This document shows positions 9,730-19,058 of a stretch of DNA of 64,000 nucleotides, in pieces. The stretch spans positions 124,001 to 188,000 of the forward strand of contig NZ_QYBB01000004.1 of the NCBI RefSeq assembly GCF_004137685.1, read 5' to 3'. How positions within the stretch are numbered: the first letter of the stretch is position 1; each line of letters opens with the position of its first letter. This DNA is from Lichenibacterium minor. GTDB lineage: Bacteria; Pseudomonadota; Alphaproteobacteria; Rhizobiales; Beijerinckiaceae. The notes below the pieces were generated by a model, which made no database searches, was not told where the DNA came from, and saw nothing but the letters and a program-made list of their open reading frames with translations. A program made the position numbers and the translations under genes.

Positions 9730-10701
9730 TCACCCCAGGCGCAGCGACAGCGCCTCGAACAGCGGGTTGCGCGCGGCGAAGACGTAGTCGAGCGGCGCCA
9801 CCGCCACCGCGTCGGCACCCTGCCCGATCAGCCAGTCGGCGAGATCCGGCACGCGCGCCTTCGGGCAGTGGAGCACCAGCCGCCCGTCCTCCCGCCCGAA
9901 CACCGAACCGCCGAAGGGCTCCAGGGCACCCGGCTCGAGGGCCGGCGCGCCGGCGGCGAAGGTGGCGCGCAATTCGCGCGTCGTGCGGGCCCGCTCCTCG
10001 GCGGCGATGCGGCCCAGCAGGGCCCGCGCGGTCGCCCGGTGCGCGTCGCCCCAATCCGCGGACAGCGACGCCACGAGGTTGGCCTCGGAGCGCAGCATCG
10101 TGCCGTCGTCGAGCACCTTCAGGGCATTGGCGGCCAAGGTCGCGCCCGTGGTGGTGATGTCGACGATGAGCTCCGCGCCGCCGGCGGCGGGCGCGCCCTC
10201 GGTGGCGCCGAGGCTTTCCACGATGCGGTAATCAACGACGCCGCGCTCGGCGAAGAAGCGGCGGGTGAGGTTCACGTATTTGGTGGCGACGCGCATGCGC
10301 CGGCCGCGCCGCGCGTGGAAGGTCGCCGCCACGTCCTCGAGGTCCGCCACCGTGCGGACGTCGATCCAGGCGCGGGGCACCGCCACCACCACGTCGGCGT
10401 GGCCGAAGCCGAGCTTCGACAGGAAGGCCACGGATCCGTCGGCGTCCGGGATGGCTTCGCGCAGCACGTCCTCGCCGGCGACGCCGAGGTGGGCCGAGCC
10501 GTCGGCCACGTGGGCGACGATCTCCGACACCGGCAGGAAAGCCACCTCCAGGTCGGCGAATCCCGCGAGCCGGCCGCGGTAGTCGCGGCTGCCGCCGCCC
10601 TGCACGAGCTTCAGCCCGGCCCGGGCGAAGAACGCGAAGGCGTTCTCCTGCAGCCGCCCCTTGGACGGCACCGCCAGGACGAAGGGTTTTCCGGCGCTCA
10701 C
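9730..10701 (-). CDS. hisG: ATP phosphoribosyltransferase catalytic subunit
   Basis: HisG joins ATP and PRPP, the first step of histidine synthesis. The 323-aa product starts at a GTG that overlaps the hisZ stop by 4 bp (GTGA), implying coupled translation. Family motifs include LAVPSKGRL at the N-terminus, GVAGEDVL and the [20 protein letters not shown] loop. At 323 aa it is clearly longer than the roughly 210-230 aa short HisG that normally pairs with HisZ; the last 80-90 residues resemble an extra C-terminal domain. That combination is seen in some Rhizobiales. Confidence 0.93.
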   Translation of the reverse strand: MSAGKPFVLAVPSKGRLQENAFAFFARAGLKLVQGGGSRDYRGRLAGFADLEVAFLPVSEIVAHVADGSAHLGVAGEDVLREAIPDADGSVAFLSKLGFGHADVVVAVPRAWIDVRTVADLEDVAATFHARRGRRMRVATKYVNLTRRFFAERGVVDYRIVESLGATEGAPAAGGAELIVDITTTGATLAANALKVLDDGTMLRSEANLVASLSADWGDAHRATARALLGRIAAEERARTTRELRATFAAGAPALEPGALEPFGGSVFGREDGRLVLHCPKARVPDLADWLIGQGADAVAVAPLDYVFAARNPLFEALSLRLG

Positions 10702-11822
10702 GCTGCTGTCTCCGCGTCCAATCGGTCGAGCCAGATCGCCGCCCCGACGGCGGGGATCGGCGACGGGCTGCCGAGCGCCCCGCACAGGCGGTCGTAGCGG
10801 CCGCCGCCGATCACCGGCCCGTCCGCGTCGGCGCCGTGGGCCTCGAAGACGAAGCCCGTGTAATAGTCGAGGTTGCGCGCGAAAGCGGTGCGGAAGGCGA
10901 GGCGCGACAGGTCGACGCCCTGCGCGGCGATGAAGCCGGTGCGCTCGTCGAACAGGTCGAGCGCCGCCGACAGGTCGAGGCCCGCGTCCTCGGCGAGGGT
11001 GCGGAGTTGGCCCGACGCGCGGTCGGGCTCGCCCGACACCGCGAAGAAGGCGTCGAGCACGCGGCGGCGCTCGTCGCCGAAGTCGGGCGCCGCGCCCTGC
11101 GCCACCTGGGACAGGAAGCGGTCGGCGATCTCGCCGACGGAGCGGCCGCCCACCGCCGTGATGCCGGCGATCGACAGGAGGTCGGCCACCAGCGCGTGGG
11201 CGTCCTGGCCGTCGGCGCCCGCGAGGGCGGCGAGCAGGCCGGAATGTTCGGGCCGCCGCGCCGGGGCGCCGCGCAGCACGTCGTCGAGCCCCTGCCCGCG
11301 CTCCAATCCGCGCTTCAGGCGGCGCTGCCACAGCGGCGGCAGTTCGACGGCGTCGAGGATGGCGGACACGAGGCCGGCGTCGCCGAGCGACACGGCGCGG
11401 AGGCGGGTGCCCGAGCGCTCCACGGCGTCGAGCGACAGCGCCAGGATCTCGGCGTCGGCGGCGGCGATGTCGGCGCGGCCGAAGCTTTCGAGCCCCGCCT
11501 GGCAGAACTCGCCGGGGCCGTTCGCCCGCATGCGGAACACGGGGCCGCAATAGCTGTAGGCGGCGGGACGGTTCGCGGCCGGGGAGGACAGGTAGGCGCG
11601 CGCGGCCGGGATGGTGAACTCGGGCCGCAGGCACAGCTCGGCGCCCCCGGCATCCGTCGTGAGGTAGAGGCGGGCACGGATGTCCTCGCCGCCGAGGTCC
11701 AGGAAGGTGCCGGCGTCGTGCAGCAACGGCGGATCGACCGGGTCGTAGCCGGCCGCGACGAGATGCTGGAGGAGGGCCGCTCCCGCGCTCGCGCGCCCCG
11801 GCCCCGGCCCTTCTGTGTCCAC
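10698..11822 (-). CDS. hisZ: ATP phosphoribosyltransferase regulatory subunit
   Basis: HisZ is a catalytically inactive histidyl-tRNA synthetase paralogue that assembles with HisG and transmits feedback control. The 374-aa product keeps class II synthetase-like segments: [13 protein letters not shown] (motif 2 region), [19 protein letters not shown] and the C-terminal [14 protein letters not shown] with [12 protein letters not shown]. It starts at GTG 11822. No hisS is adjacent; the upstream region holds a 15-bp tandem repeat and then tRNA genes. It overlaps hisG by 4 bp. Confidence 0.93.
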   Translation of the reverse strand: MDTEGPGPGRASAGAALLQHLVAAGYDPVDPPLLHDAGTFLDLGGEDIRARLYLTTDAGGAELCLRPEFTIPAARAYLSSPAANRPAAYSYCGPVFRMRANGPGEFCQAGLESFGRADIAAADAEILALSLDAVERSGTRLRAVSLGDAGLVSAILDAVELPPLWQRRLKRGLERGQGLDDVLRGAPARRPEHSGLLAALAGADGQDAHALVADLLSIAGITAVGGRSVGEIADRFLSQVAQGAAPDFGDERRRVLDAFFAVSGEPDRASGQLRTLAEDAGLDLSAALDLFDERTGFIAAQGVDLSRLAFRTAFARNLDYYTGFVFEAHGADADGPVIGGGRYDRLCGALGSPSPIPAVGAAIWLDRLDAETAA

Positions 11823-11895
11823 GTGCTCGATCCCGCCTGAAACTTACGTCCCGCCTTACCAAGGGCGGCCCGCGATGGCGACCCGTTTCACGCGC

Positions 11896-11940
11896 CACGG
11901 TGAACGGCACCACGGTGAGCGGCACCATGGTGAGCGGCGC
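11896..11940. repeat. Three tandem 15-bp repeats upstream of hisZ
   Basis: Three units, CACGGTGAACGGCAC, CACGGTGAGCGGCAC and CATGGTGAGCGGCGC, lie head to tail 74 bp upstream of the hisZ start. The middle unit differs from the first at one position and from the third at two. The array is in the hisZ leader/promoter interval. Confidence 0.8.
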
Positions 11941-12088
11941 GAGGAGGCCGCCTGCGCGTCCCCGCCGGTGCTGCATCGCGTTGAGCCGATGTTTCACCCC
12001 GAGGCCGCGAGCGGGCGAGCCGATCGGGGGCAGACATTCGGCGCGGGGACGTTGACGGGCGGTCCGCGAAGCCTTACCGGTGCGACAT

Positions 12089-12173
12089 GCGCTGGTGGCG
12101 GAATTGGTAGACGCGCTGGTTTCAGGTACCAGTGGGTAACACCGTGGAGGTTCGAGTCCTCTCCAGCGCACCA
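12089..12173 (+). tRNA. tRNA-Leu (anticodon CAG)
   Basis: An 85-nt class II tRNA with acceptor GCGCTGG pairing CCAGCGC, a D arm GGCGGAATTGGTAGACGC, anticodon stem CTGGT/ACCAG around loop TTCAGGT (CAG at 12123-12125), a long variable arm, a T arm with GTTCGAGTC and an encoded 3' CCA. It reads codon CUG, very frequent in this GC-rich genome. Confidence 0.97.
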
Positions 12174-12512
12174 ACATCCCGGCCCCTCGCCCGGATGCTG
12201 GCCGTGTCGCAGGCGGCGCATCGGCCCATGTCGCGAGATCCTGCACGGCGCCTCTCGGGTGTTGACCCGCGCCCCTGCAAGCCGATCTGAACCTTCTTGA
12301 GCATCCACAGCCCGGTCGAGCGACGAGCCGCGACATCTGAACCCTCACGCGCCACGATGCCGGCCGCGGGATCGATGACCGGCCGTACGGCTGGGCGATG
12401 GCCACGGCGTCGCGGAAGGCCGCCGCCTGGGTTCACGTGCCGAAACGTCGACGAAGGAAAGGCTCGCGGACCCCTCTTGCGGGTTCAGCCGTCACGCTTT
12501 CCGATGGTCGAT
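12174..12512. other. Intergenic stretch between tRNA-Leu and tRNA-Gly
   Basis: About 340 bp with no supported gene on either strand. Open frames across it run into tRNA sequence and lack coding character. I see no integrase, att-like copy of the tRNA-Leu 3' end, or clear terminator. It separates two convergent tRNA units. Confidence 0.6.
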
Positions 12513-12586
12513 TGGAGCGGGTGAAGGGAATCGAACCCTCGTCATCAGCTTGGAAGGCTGTTGCTCTACCATTGAGCTACACCCGC
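12513..12586 (-). tRNA. tRNA-Gly (anticodon TCC)
   Basis: Read on the minus strand: acceptor GCGGGTG pairing CACCCGC, D arm GCTCAATGGTAGAGC, anticodon loop CTTCCAA (anticodon TCC), T arm with GGTTCGATTCC, and an encoded CCA (TGG at 12513-12515). It follows tRNA-Tyr by 64 bp in the same direction, a pairing common in proteobacteria. Confidence 0.96.
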
Positions 12587-12650
12587 GCAACCTTCGCCGT
12601 TGCGGCCCCGCGCGCCGGAGGAACCGGACAGGACCACGAGGACGGTGTTT

Positions 12651-12735
12651 TGGTGGAGGAGGTAGGACTCGAACCTACGAAGGCTTAGCCAGCGGATTTA
12701 CAGTCCGCCCCCTTTGCCGCTCGGGACACTCCTCC
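12651..12735 (-). tRNA. tRNA-Tyr (anticodon GTA)
   Basis: Minus-strand class II tRNA of 85 nt: acceptor GGAGGAG, D arm CCCGAGCGGC, anticodon stem-loop GCGGACTGTAAATCCGC with GTA, long variable arm, T arm GTAGGTTCGAGTCCTAC and encoded CCA. First gene of the Tyr-Gly unit. Confidence 0.97.
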
Positions 12736-12848
12736 GTCCCAATCCCGCGGCGCTCAGCGCCGCCGGACTGCGGCGCTTATCGCGGCAGGGCCGATCCGTG
12801 TCAACCCCGGGCGCGACGCGATCCCGACGCCGCGCCGCCGGACGGGGT

Positions 12849-14675
12849 TCAGGCCGTGGCGGCGCCCGTTTCCCGGCTTTCCGCGCGATGCTGCGCCGGG
12901 CCGAACTCGCGGCTGAGGTTGTGCGCCGTGTTGACCAGCGCCACGTGGGTGAAGGCCTGGGGGAAATTGCCGACCTGGCGGCGGGCGCGCGAATCGTATT
13001 CCTCCGACAGCAAACCCACGTCGTTGCAGAGCGCGACGAGGCGCTCGAACAGCGCGCGCGCCTCGTCGACGCGACCGGCCAGGACGTAGTTGTCGGCGAG
13101 CCAGAAGGAGCAGGGCAGGAACGCGCCCTCGTGTCCCCCGGCGAGGCCGTCGACGTTGCCCGCCTCGTCGTACCGCTTGACGAAGCCGTCCTCCATCAGG
13201 CGCTCCTCGATGGCCTTCACGGTGCCGACGACGCGCGGGTCGTCGGCGGGCAGGAACCCCACCATGGCCATCATCAGCAGGCTCGCGTCGAGCTCCGTGC
13301 CGCCGTAATACTGGGTGAAGTGGCCGCGCCCGGCGTCGTAGCCCTTGGCGCAGACCTCCGCATGAACCTCGTCGCGGACGGACCGCCAGCGGTCGACGGG
13401 GCCGGCGAGCTGGAACTCCTCGACGGAGCGGATGGCGCGGTCGAAGGCGGCCCACACCATGACCTTCGACGCTGTGAAATGCCTGCGGCCCCCGCGCACC
13501 TCCCAGATCCCCTCGTCGGGCAGGTGCCAGATGGTTTCGAGGTGCTCGACGAGCGCGCGCTCCAGGTTCCAACCGTTGTCGTCCGGCGCGAGACCCAGGC
13601 GGCGCGCCTGGTACATGGCGTCGAGCACCTCGCCGTAGACGTCGAGCTGGAGCTGCCCCGCCGCGGCGTTGCCGACGCGCACCGGCGTCGAGCCCTCGTA
13701 TCCGGCGAGCCAGGGCAGCTCGTATTCGTCGAGGCGCCGCTCGCCCGCGATGCCGTACATGATCTGCATCTGGTCGGGCGATCCCGCGATGGCGCGGATC
13801 AGCCAGTCGCGCCAGGCGCTGGCCTCCTCCAGGAAGCCCGAGGTCAGCAACGCGTAGAGGGTCAGCGTGGCGTCGCGCAGCCAGCAGTAGCGGTAGTCCC
13901 AGTTGCGCGGGCCGCCGAGCTGCTCGGGCAGCGAGGTGGTGGGCGCCGCCACGATGCCGCCCGTCTCGTAGTGGGTCAGCGCCTTCAGGGTGATGAGCGA
14001 GCGCTGCACGACCGGCACCCAGTCGCCCGCCGTTTCGGTGCGGTGGGACTTCGTCCAATCGTTCCAGTCCTCCGTGACGAGCTCGACGAGCTGCGCGGCG
14101 TCGACCGGCTGCGGGACGGGATGGTAGGACGGCGACCAGGTCAGGGTGAAGGGCGTCTCGCTCCCCTCCTCCGCGGTGAACGTGCCGACGGTGCGGAAAT
14201 CCTCGCCGCGCAGCGCCACGGGCGTGTCGAGCACGAAGCGGTCGGGGCCCGCCACGGCGGCGATGCGCCCGTCGGCCAAGCGGCTGACCCAGGGCACCAC
14301 GGCGCCGTAGCCGGGACGGAGCACGCTTTCCACCCGCATCGGCACCGAGCCCGAAACGCCCCGCACGAGGCGCACCACGTCGCCGTGGCCCTCGCGCCGG
14401 CCCATGGCGTCGATCAGCAGCACCGTGCCTTCGGCGGTCTCGAAGCGGGTTTCGAGCACCAGCGTGCCGGCGCGGTACTGCCGCGACACCTTTGTGACCG
14501 GAACCGCGGGGACGATCTGCCAGCGGCCGTTGTCGGCCGTGCCGAGCAGCGCCGCGAACGAGGCCTGGGAGTCGAACCGCGGCAGGGCCATCCAGTCGAT
14601 CGACCCGTCGAGGCCGACGAGCGCCGCCCCCTCGCAATTGCCGATCAGCGCGTAGTCTTCGATGCGTTGAGCCAT
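12849..14675 (-). CDS. Glycoside hydrolase family 15 protein (glucoamylase/trehalase-like)
   Basis: A cytoplasmic inverting alpha-glucosidase of the GH15 type; bacterial members act as glucoamylases, glucodextranases or trehalases. The 608-aa product starts MAQRIEDYALIGNCEGAALV with no signal peptide. The N-terminal 220 residues form the beta-sandwich typical of these proteins (LVGLDGSIDWMALPRFDS), followed by the alpha/alpha-barrel with NWDYRYCWLRDATLTL and, near the C-terminus, LLSEEYD, the region of a catalytic glutamate in the family. The substrate cannot be told from sequence. The upstream nucleoside hydrolase on the same strand ends 65 bp away. Confidence 0.87.
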   Translation of the reverse strand: MAQRIEDYALIGNCEGAALVGLDGSIDWMALPRFDSQASFAALLGTADNGRWQIVPAVPVTKVSRQYRAGTLVLETRFETAEGTVLLIDAMGRREGHGDVVRLVRGVSGSVPMRVESVLRPGYGAVVPWVSRLADGRIAAVAGPDRFVLDTPVALRGEDFRTVGTFTAEEGSETPFTLTWSPSYHPVPQPVDAAQLVELVTEDWNDWTKSHRTETAGDWVPVVQRSLITLKALTHYETGGIVAAPTTSLPEQLGGPRNWDYRYCWLRDATLTLYALLTSGFLEEASAWRDWLIRAIAGSPDQMQIMYGIAGERRLDEYELPWLAGYEGSTPVRVGNAAAGQLQLDVYGEVLDAMYQARRLGLAPDDNGWNLERALVEHLETIWHLPDEGIWEVRGGRRHFTASKVMVWAAFDRAIRSVEEFQLAGPVDRWRSVRDEVHAEVCAKGYDAGRGHFTQYYGGTELDASLLMMAMVGFLPADDPRVVGTVKAIEERLMEDGFVKRYDEAGNVDGLAGGHEGAFLPCSFWLADNYVLAGRVDEARALFERLVALCNDVGLLSEEYDSRARRQVGNFPQAFTHVALVNTAHNLSREFGPAQHRAESRETGAATA

Positions 14676-14740
14676 GGTCCCCGGGTCATCCTGTGCCGCC
14701 GTCCCGGGAAGTAGCATCGCGGCGCCGCGTTGACAGGCCG

Positions 14741-15682
14741 TCAGGGCAGACGGCGGAGGCGCTCCACCAGGAGGTCGAAGAACCCGGCGTCGTCGACCTC
14801 GCGCAGGAACAGCGCGTTGGGCTCCCGCCCCGTCACCCGCCAATAGTCCGCCACCGTCATGCCGAGCGTCAGCGGGCTGGCGCATTCCACGGCCACGTTG
14901 ATGCGGCGCCCGGCGTAGAGCTCGGGGCGCAGCAGCCAGGCGACGACGTTGGGATCGTGGATGGGCGCGCCCGCGCCGGCGTACTTCTCCTTGTCGAACC
15001 GCTCCGAGAAGCCGAGCATGCCCGCCACGGTCGCGCCCGCGCGATTGCCGAGCGCCCGGAAGCGGTCGAGCCGGTCGGGTGTGGCGAGGGCGCGGTGGGT
15101 GACGTCGAGCGGCAGCATGGTGATCGGCACGCCCGAGCGCATCACCACGTCGGCGGCTTCGGGATCGACGTAGACGTTGAACTCGGCCGTCGGCGTGATG
15201 TTGCCGACCTCGAAATAGGCGCCGCCCATCATGACGATCTCGCGGATGCGGGGCGCGATGGCGGGCGCGCGGTTCAGCGCCAGCGCGACGTCGGTGAGCG
15301 GCCCCAGCGTGCACAGCGTCACCGTGCCGGGCTCCGCGTCGAGCAGGGTTTCGACGATGAAGTCGACGCCGTGCTGCGGCTGGAGCGGCAGGGCGGGCTC
15401 GGGCAGGTCGGCGCCGTCGAGCCCCGTGCGGCCGTGGACGTGCTCTGCGGTGATCGGCGGCCGGACCAGGGGCCGCACCGCGCCGGCGTGGACCGGGACG
15501 TCCGGGCGCCCGGCCAGCTCCACCACCCGGCGCGCGTTCCGCTCCGTGAGCGCCAGGGGCACGTTGCCCGCCACCGCCACGATGCCCAGCACGTCGAGGT
15601 CCTCGGGCGACGCGAGGGCCAGCAGGATCGCCACGGCGTCGTCCTGGCCGGGATCGGTGTCGATGATGATCTTGCGCGGCAT
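14741..15682 (-). CDS. Nucleoside hydrolase (inosine-uridine preferring type)
   Basis: It hydrolyses the N-glycosidic bond of ribonucleosides for purine/pyrimidine salvage. The 313-aa product opens with the family's calcium-binding signature DTDPGQDDA at residues 8-16, contains GNVPLALTERNA, and a VMMGGAYFEVGNITPTAEFNVYVDPEAA core that provides further ligands. The base specificity is not decided by what I can see. It is divergent from the cation transporter (201-bp gap) and may share a transcript with the GH15 gene downstream. Confidence 0.92.
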   Translation of the reverse strand: MPRKIIIDTDPGQDDAVAILLALASPEDLDVLGIVAVAGNVPLALTERNARRVVELAGRPDVPVHAGAVRPLVRPPITAEHVHGRTGLDGADLPEPALPLQPQHGVDFIVETLLDAEPGTVTLCTLGPLTDVALALNRAPAIAPRIREIVMMGGAYFEVGNITPTAEFNVYVDPEAADVVMRSGVPITMLPLDVTHRALATPDRLDRFRALGNRAGATVAGMLGFSERFDKEKYAGAGAPIHDPNVVAWLLRPELYAGRRINVAVECASPLTLGMTVADYWRVTGREPNALFLREVDDAGFFDLLVERLRRLP

Positions 15683-15883
15683 GCGGGCCTCCGGACGGGG
15701 AACGGGTTCGGGCCGTCGGCGCGCGCCGCGGCCCGGTTGCTGTCGTCGAGCGCCTTCCCGCGATTGGGCGTTTCCCCCCGGTCGCGATCTGCTCTATCGG
15801 TCTCCTCCGCGCGGGAACGGCACCTCCGCACCCGCGCGCCGCGGCACCTCCCCGATGGACGGCATCGGCGACGGAAGACATCG

Positions 15884-16771
15884 ATGATCATAACGCAGAA
15901 GCTCGCCCTGGGCAGCGTCGCGGTCTCGCTCGCGGTGCTGGGGGTGAAGTTCTACGCCTGGCAGGTGACGGGCAGCGTCGCGCTGCTGTCGGACGCGCTC
16001 GAATCCATCATCAACGTCGCGACCGCGCTGGCCGCCGTCTGGGCCCTGCACGTGTCGCTGCAGCCCGCCGACGCGCGCCATCCCTACGGCCACACCAAGG
16101 CCGAATACCTGTCCGCGGTGCTGGAAGGCGTGCTCGTCGTCGGCGCCGCCCTGGCGATCCTGCGCGAGGCCTACCTGGCCTTCGCCTCGCCGCAGCCGCT
16201 CGACACGCCCTGGCTCGGCCTCGCGGTCGGCGCCACGGGCTCGGCGCTGAACGGCGCCTGGGCGGCGGTGCTGCGGCGGCAGGGGCGCAAGCACCGCTCG
16301 CCGGCGCTTCTGGCCGACGGCCGCCACCTCGAAGCCGACGTGGTGACCTCGGTGGGCGTGCTCGTCGGCGTGGGCCTGGTGGTGCTCACCGGCAAGCTGG
16401 CGCTCGACCCCGCCATCGCGGCGCTGGTCGCGCTCAACGTCCTGTGGACCGGCTGGGGGCTGATGAAGGAGAGCGTCAACGGGCTGCTCGACGAGGGCCT
16501 GCCCGACGACGAACTGGCGCAGCTCAAGGGTCTGATCGCCGCCAACGCCGAGGGCGCCATCGAGGCTCACGACGTGAAGACCCGATGCGCCGGCAAGCTG
16601 ACCTTCATCGAATTCCACCTCGTGGTGGCGGGCGACGCGACCGTCACGCAGGCCCACGACATCTGCGACCGGCTGGAGCGCGTGCTGAAGGCGGCGGTGC
16701 CGGACTCGGCCGTGACGATCCACGTCGAGCCCGAGGACAAGCGCGAACACCAGGGCATCGTGGTCCTGTAG
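15884..16771 (+). CDS. Cation diffusion facilitator (CDF) family transporter
   Basis: An inner-membrane antiporter that exports divalent metal ions such as Zn2+, Fe2+ or Co2+ against protons. The 295-aa product has about six hydrophobic helices. TM2 has SDALESIINV and TM5 has DGRHLEADVVTSVGV; the HxxxD-like pair HLEAD supplies the transport site. A cytoplasmic ferredoxin-like C-terminal domain follows (residues 210-290). Asp/His pattern does not settle the metal. The ATG at 15884 has a GGAAGA about 5-10 nt upstream. It is convergent with the TlpA-like gene. Confidence 0.92.
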   Translation: MIITQKLALGSVAVSLAVLGVKFYAWQVTGSVALLSDALESIINVATALAAVWALHVSLQPADARHPYGHTKAEYLSAVLEGVLVVGAALAILREAYLAFASPQPLDTPWLGLAVGATGSALNGAWAAVLRRQGRKHRSPALLADGRHLEADVVTSVGVLVGVGLVVLTGKLALDPAIAALVALNVLWTGWGLMKESVNGLLDEGLPDDELAQLKGLIAANAEGAIEAHDVKTRCAGKLTFIEFHLVVAGDATVTQAHDICDRLERVLKAAVPDSAVTIHVEPEDKREHQGIVVL

Positions 16772-16841
16772 CCGCATCGAGCGCAGGCACCCCGGGGCGC
16801 GCAGCCGCCCCCCGAGGCCGGGCGACGGACCCGCTGACGCG

Positions 16842-16860
16842 CCGTTCCCGCCGGGAGCGG
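16842..16860. terminator. Hairpin between convergent CDF and TlpA-like genes
   Basis: CCGTTCCC pairs with GGGAGCGG (one G-U) around a 3-nt loop, 7 bp before the tlpA-like stop. No T-run is present; the terminator role is inferred from position. Confidence 0.3.
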
Positions 16861-16866
16861 CCCCGG

Positions 16867-17526
16867 TCAGCCCTTCAGCGCCCGGATCACCGCCTGCCCG
16901 TCGGGGGACGCCCATTCGGCCGGGCCCGCCATGCGGCCGAGCTCGCAGCCGTTGCGGTCGATGAGGAGCGTCGTCGGCAGCCCGAGCAGCCCGCCCTGTC
17001 GCTTCAGCGCTTGCAGGATGTCGGCGGACGGGTCGGCGAAGAGCGCGAGGTCGGCGATGCCGTTCTGCTTCAGGAACTCGGCCGGGCGGTCGAGCCGGGC
17101 CGTGTCGACGTTGACGGCCACGACCTGGAAGTCCGGCCCGCCCTGGCTCCGCTGGAGGGCGTCGAGCGCCGGCATCTCCTTGCGGCAGGGCACGCACCAC
17201 GTCGCCCACAGGTTCACCAGCAGCGCCTTGCCCTTGAAATCCGCGAGGCTCGTCGGCCGACCGTCGGGCGTGCGGAACGCGACGTCGGGCTCGATGCGGG
17301 CGGGCTGGGCCAGGCTCATCGCCGCGACCTCGCCGCGGATGAGGGGATCGAGCCGCGCCGTCGCGGCCGCCGCGGCCGGGCAGGCGGCGGGACCGGTCTT
17401 GCCCGGCGCCACCACGCCATATAGGACCGCGGCGACGCCGGCCGCCAGGGCGGCCCCGGCGAGGACGCGCCGCGCCCGGCCCGGGCGGGGGGCTGCGGGT
17501 TTCGACGGCTCGTTCGCGTCTGACAT
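16867..17526 (-). CDS. tlpA: TlpA/ResA-like membrane-anchored thiol-disulfide oxidoreductase
   Basis: A thioredoxin-fold protein tethered to the inner membrane with its active site in the periplasm. TlpA homologues reduce CcmH-type proteins or copper chaperones during cytochrome oxidase assembly. The 219-aa product has a short cytoplasmic tail, one membrane segment ([19 protein letters not shown], residues 20-38) and a thioredoxin domain with the active site WCVPC and cis-proline LPTTLLID. The start at 17526 leaves only 24 bp to the divergent argH. No cytochrome genes lie nearby. Confidence 0.88.
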   Translation of the reverse strand: MSDANEPSKPAAPRPGRARRVLAGAALAAGVAAVLYGVVAPGKTGPAACPAAAAATARLDPLIRGEVAAMSLAQPARIEPDVAFRTPDGRPTSLADFKGKALLVNLWATWCVPCRKEMPALDALQRSQGGPDFQVVAVNVDTARLDRPAEFLKQNGIADLALFADPSADILQALKRQGGLLGLPTTLLIDRNGCELGRMAGPAEWASPDGQAVIRALKG

Positions 17527-17550
17527 TTCCGTAACCGATCCGAGGCTTCG

Positions 17551-18930
17551 ATGAGCAATGCGATGTGGGGCGGCCGGTTCACGTCGAGCCCCGACAGCAT
17601 CATGGAGGAGATCAACGCCTCCATCGGCTTCGACCAGCGCCTCGCCGCGCAGGACATCGCGGGCTCCAAGGCCCACGCCGCCATGCTGGCGCAGCGCGGC
17701 ATCGTGTCGGCCGCCGACGTCGCCGCCATCCAGGCCGGACTAGACCGGATCGCGGGCGAAATCGAGGCCGGCACCTTCACGTTCTCCCGCGCGCTCGAAG
17801 ACATCCATATGAATGTCGAGTCGCGGCTGGCCGAGATCATCGGCGACGCGGCCGGGCGGCTCCACACGGCGCGCTCGCGCAACGACCAGGTGGCGCTCGA
17901 CTTCCGCCTGTGGGTGCGCGACACGCTCGACGCCGTCGACGCCGCCCTGCACGACCTGCAGCTCGCACTGAGCGAGAAGGCGCTCGCCCATGCCGACAGC
18001 GTGATGCCGGGCTTCACGCACCTGCAGTCCGCCCAGCCCGTCACGCTGGGGCACCACCTGATGGCCTATGTGGAGATGATCGCGCGCGACCGCGGGCGCT
18101 TCTCGGACGCGCGGCGGCGCATGAACGAGTCGCCGCTCGGCGCCGCGGCGCTGGCCGGCACCTCCTACCCGATCGACCGCCACGCGGTGGCCCAGGCGCT
18201 CGGCTTCGACCGCCCGACCGCCAACTCGCTCGACAGCGTGTCCGACCGCGACTTCGCGCTCGAAGCGCTGTCGGCGGCGGCGATCTGTGCCGTGCACCTG
18301 TCGCGCTTCGCCGAGGAGATCGTGCTCTGGGCGACGCCGCAGTTCGGCTTCGCGTCGCTGTCGGACCGGTTCTCGACGGGATCGTCGATCATGCCGCAGA
18401 AGCGCAACCCGGACGCGGCCGAACTCGTGCGCGGAAAGTCGGGGCGGGTGATCGGCGACCTGATCGGCCTGCTGGTCGTGATGAAGGGCCTGCCGCTCGC
18501 CTATTCCAAGGACATGCAGGAGGACAAGGAGGGCACGTTCGACGCGCTCGACGCCCTCGCCCTCACGATCCCCGCCATGGCCGGCATGGTGCGCGACCTG
18601 TCGCCGGACCTCGAGCGCATGAAGGCCGCGGCGGGATCGGGTTTCTCCACCGCGACCGACCTCGCCGACTGGCTGGTGCAGAAGCTCGACATGCCGTTCC
18701 GCCAGGCCCACCACGTGACGGGGCGTATCGTGGCGCTGGCGGCCGAGGCCGGCACCACGCTGGAAGCCCTCCCCCTCGCCGCGATGCAGGGCGTCGAGCC
18801 GCGGATCACGGCGGCGGTGTTCGACGTGCTGGGCGCCGACAGGTCGGTGGCGAGCCGCACGAGCTTCGGCGGGACGGCGCCCGCCAACGTGCGCGCGCAG
18901 GCCGAAGCCTGGCTGGCGAAGCTGGGGTGA
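17551..18930 (+). CDS. argH: Argininosuccinate lyase
   Basis: It splits argininosuccinate into arginine and fumarate, the last step of arginine synthesis. The 459-aa product has the family N-terminus [20 protein letters not shown], the [10 protein letters not shown] region and the superfamily signature [12 protein letters not shown] with the flexible serine loop. Length is normal. A GAGG lies 6-9 nt before the ATG. An LptM-like gene and lysA follow, as in many alphaproteobacteria, but here a convergent LysR gene sits between. Confidence 0.97.
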   Translation: MSNAMWGGRFTSSPDSIMEEINASIGFDQRLAAQDIAGSKAHAAMLAQRGIVSAADVAAIQAGLDRIAGEIEAGTFTFSRALEDIHMNVESRLAEIIGDAAGRLHTARSRNDQVALDFRLWVRDTLDAVDAALHDLQLALSEKALAHADSVMPGFTHLQSAQPVTLGHHLMAYVEMIARDRGRFSDARRRMNESPLGAAALAGTSYPIDRHAVAQALGFDRPTANSLDSVSDRDFALEALSAAAICAVHLSRFAEEIVLWATPQFGFASLSDRFSTGSSIMPQKRNPDAAELVRGKSGRVIGDLIGLLVVMKGLPLAYSKDMQEDKEGTFDALDALALTIPAMAGMVRDLSPDLERMKAAAGSGFSTATDLADWLVQKLDMPFRQAHHVTGRIVALAAEAGTTLEALPLAAMQGVEPRITAAVFDVLGADRSVASRTSFGGTAPANVRAQAEAWLAKLG

Positions 18931-19058
18931 TGCCGATCGCCGAAGCCCTCCGGCCCTGGACCGCGTCCGTGTTCGAGCCCTGAAGGGCGAGGGGTGCAGC
19001 TCCGCCCTGCCCTCCCCGCCCCGCGACGGGGGCAAGCGCCTGCCGGTCCCCGGCCGGC

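Noticed and set aside
11815..12300. Plus-strand open frame encoding HGERH repeats
   Set aside because: It runs straight through tRNA-Leu and its repeats come only from the 15-bp DNA array; no ribosome site.
12174..12512. Genomic island integrated at tRNA-Leu
   Set aside because: No integrase and no duplicated tRNA 3' end in the gap; flanking genes are ordinary chromosomal ones.
18930..18983. 17-codon frame overlapping the argH stop
   Set aside because: Too short, no conserved features; the ATGA overlap alone is weak support.
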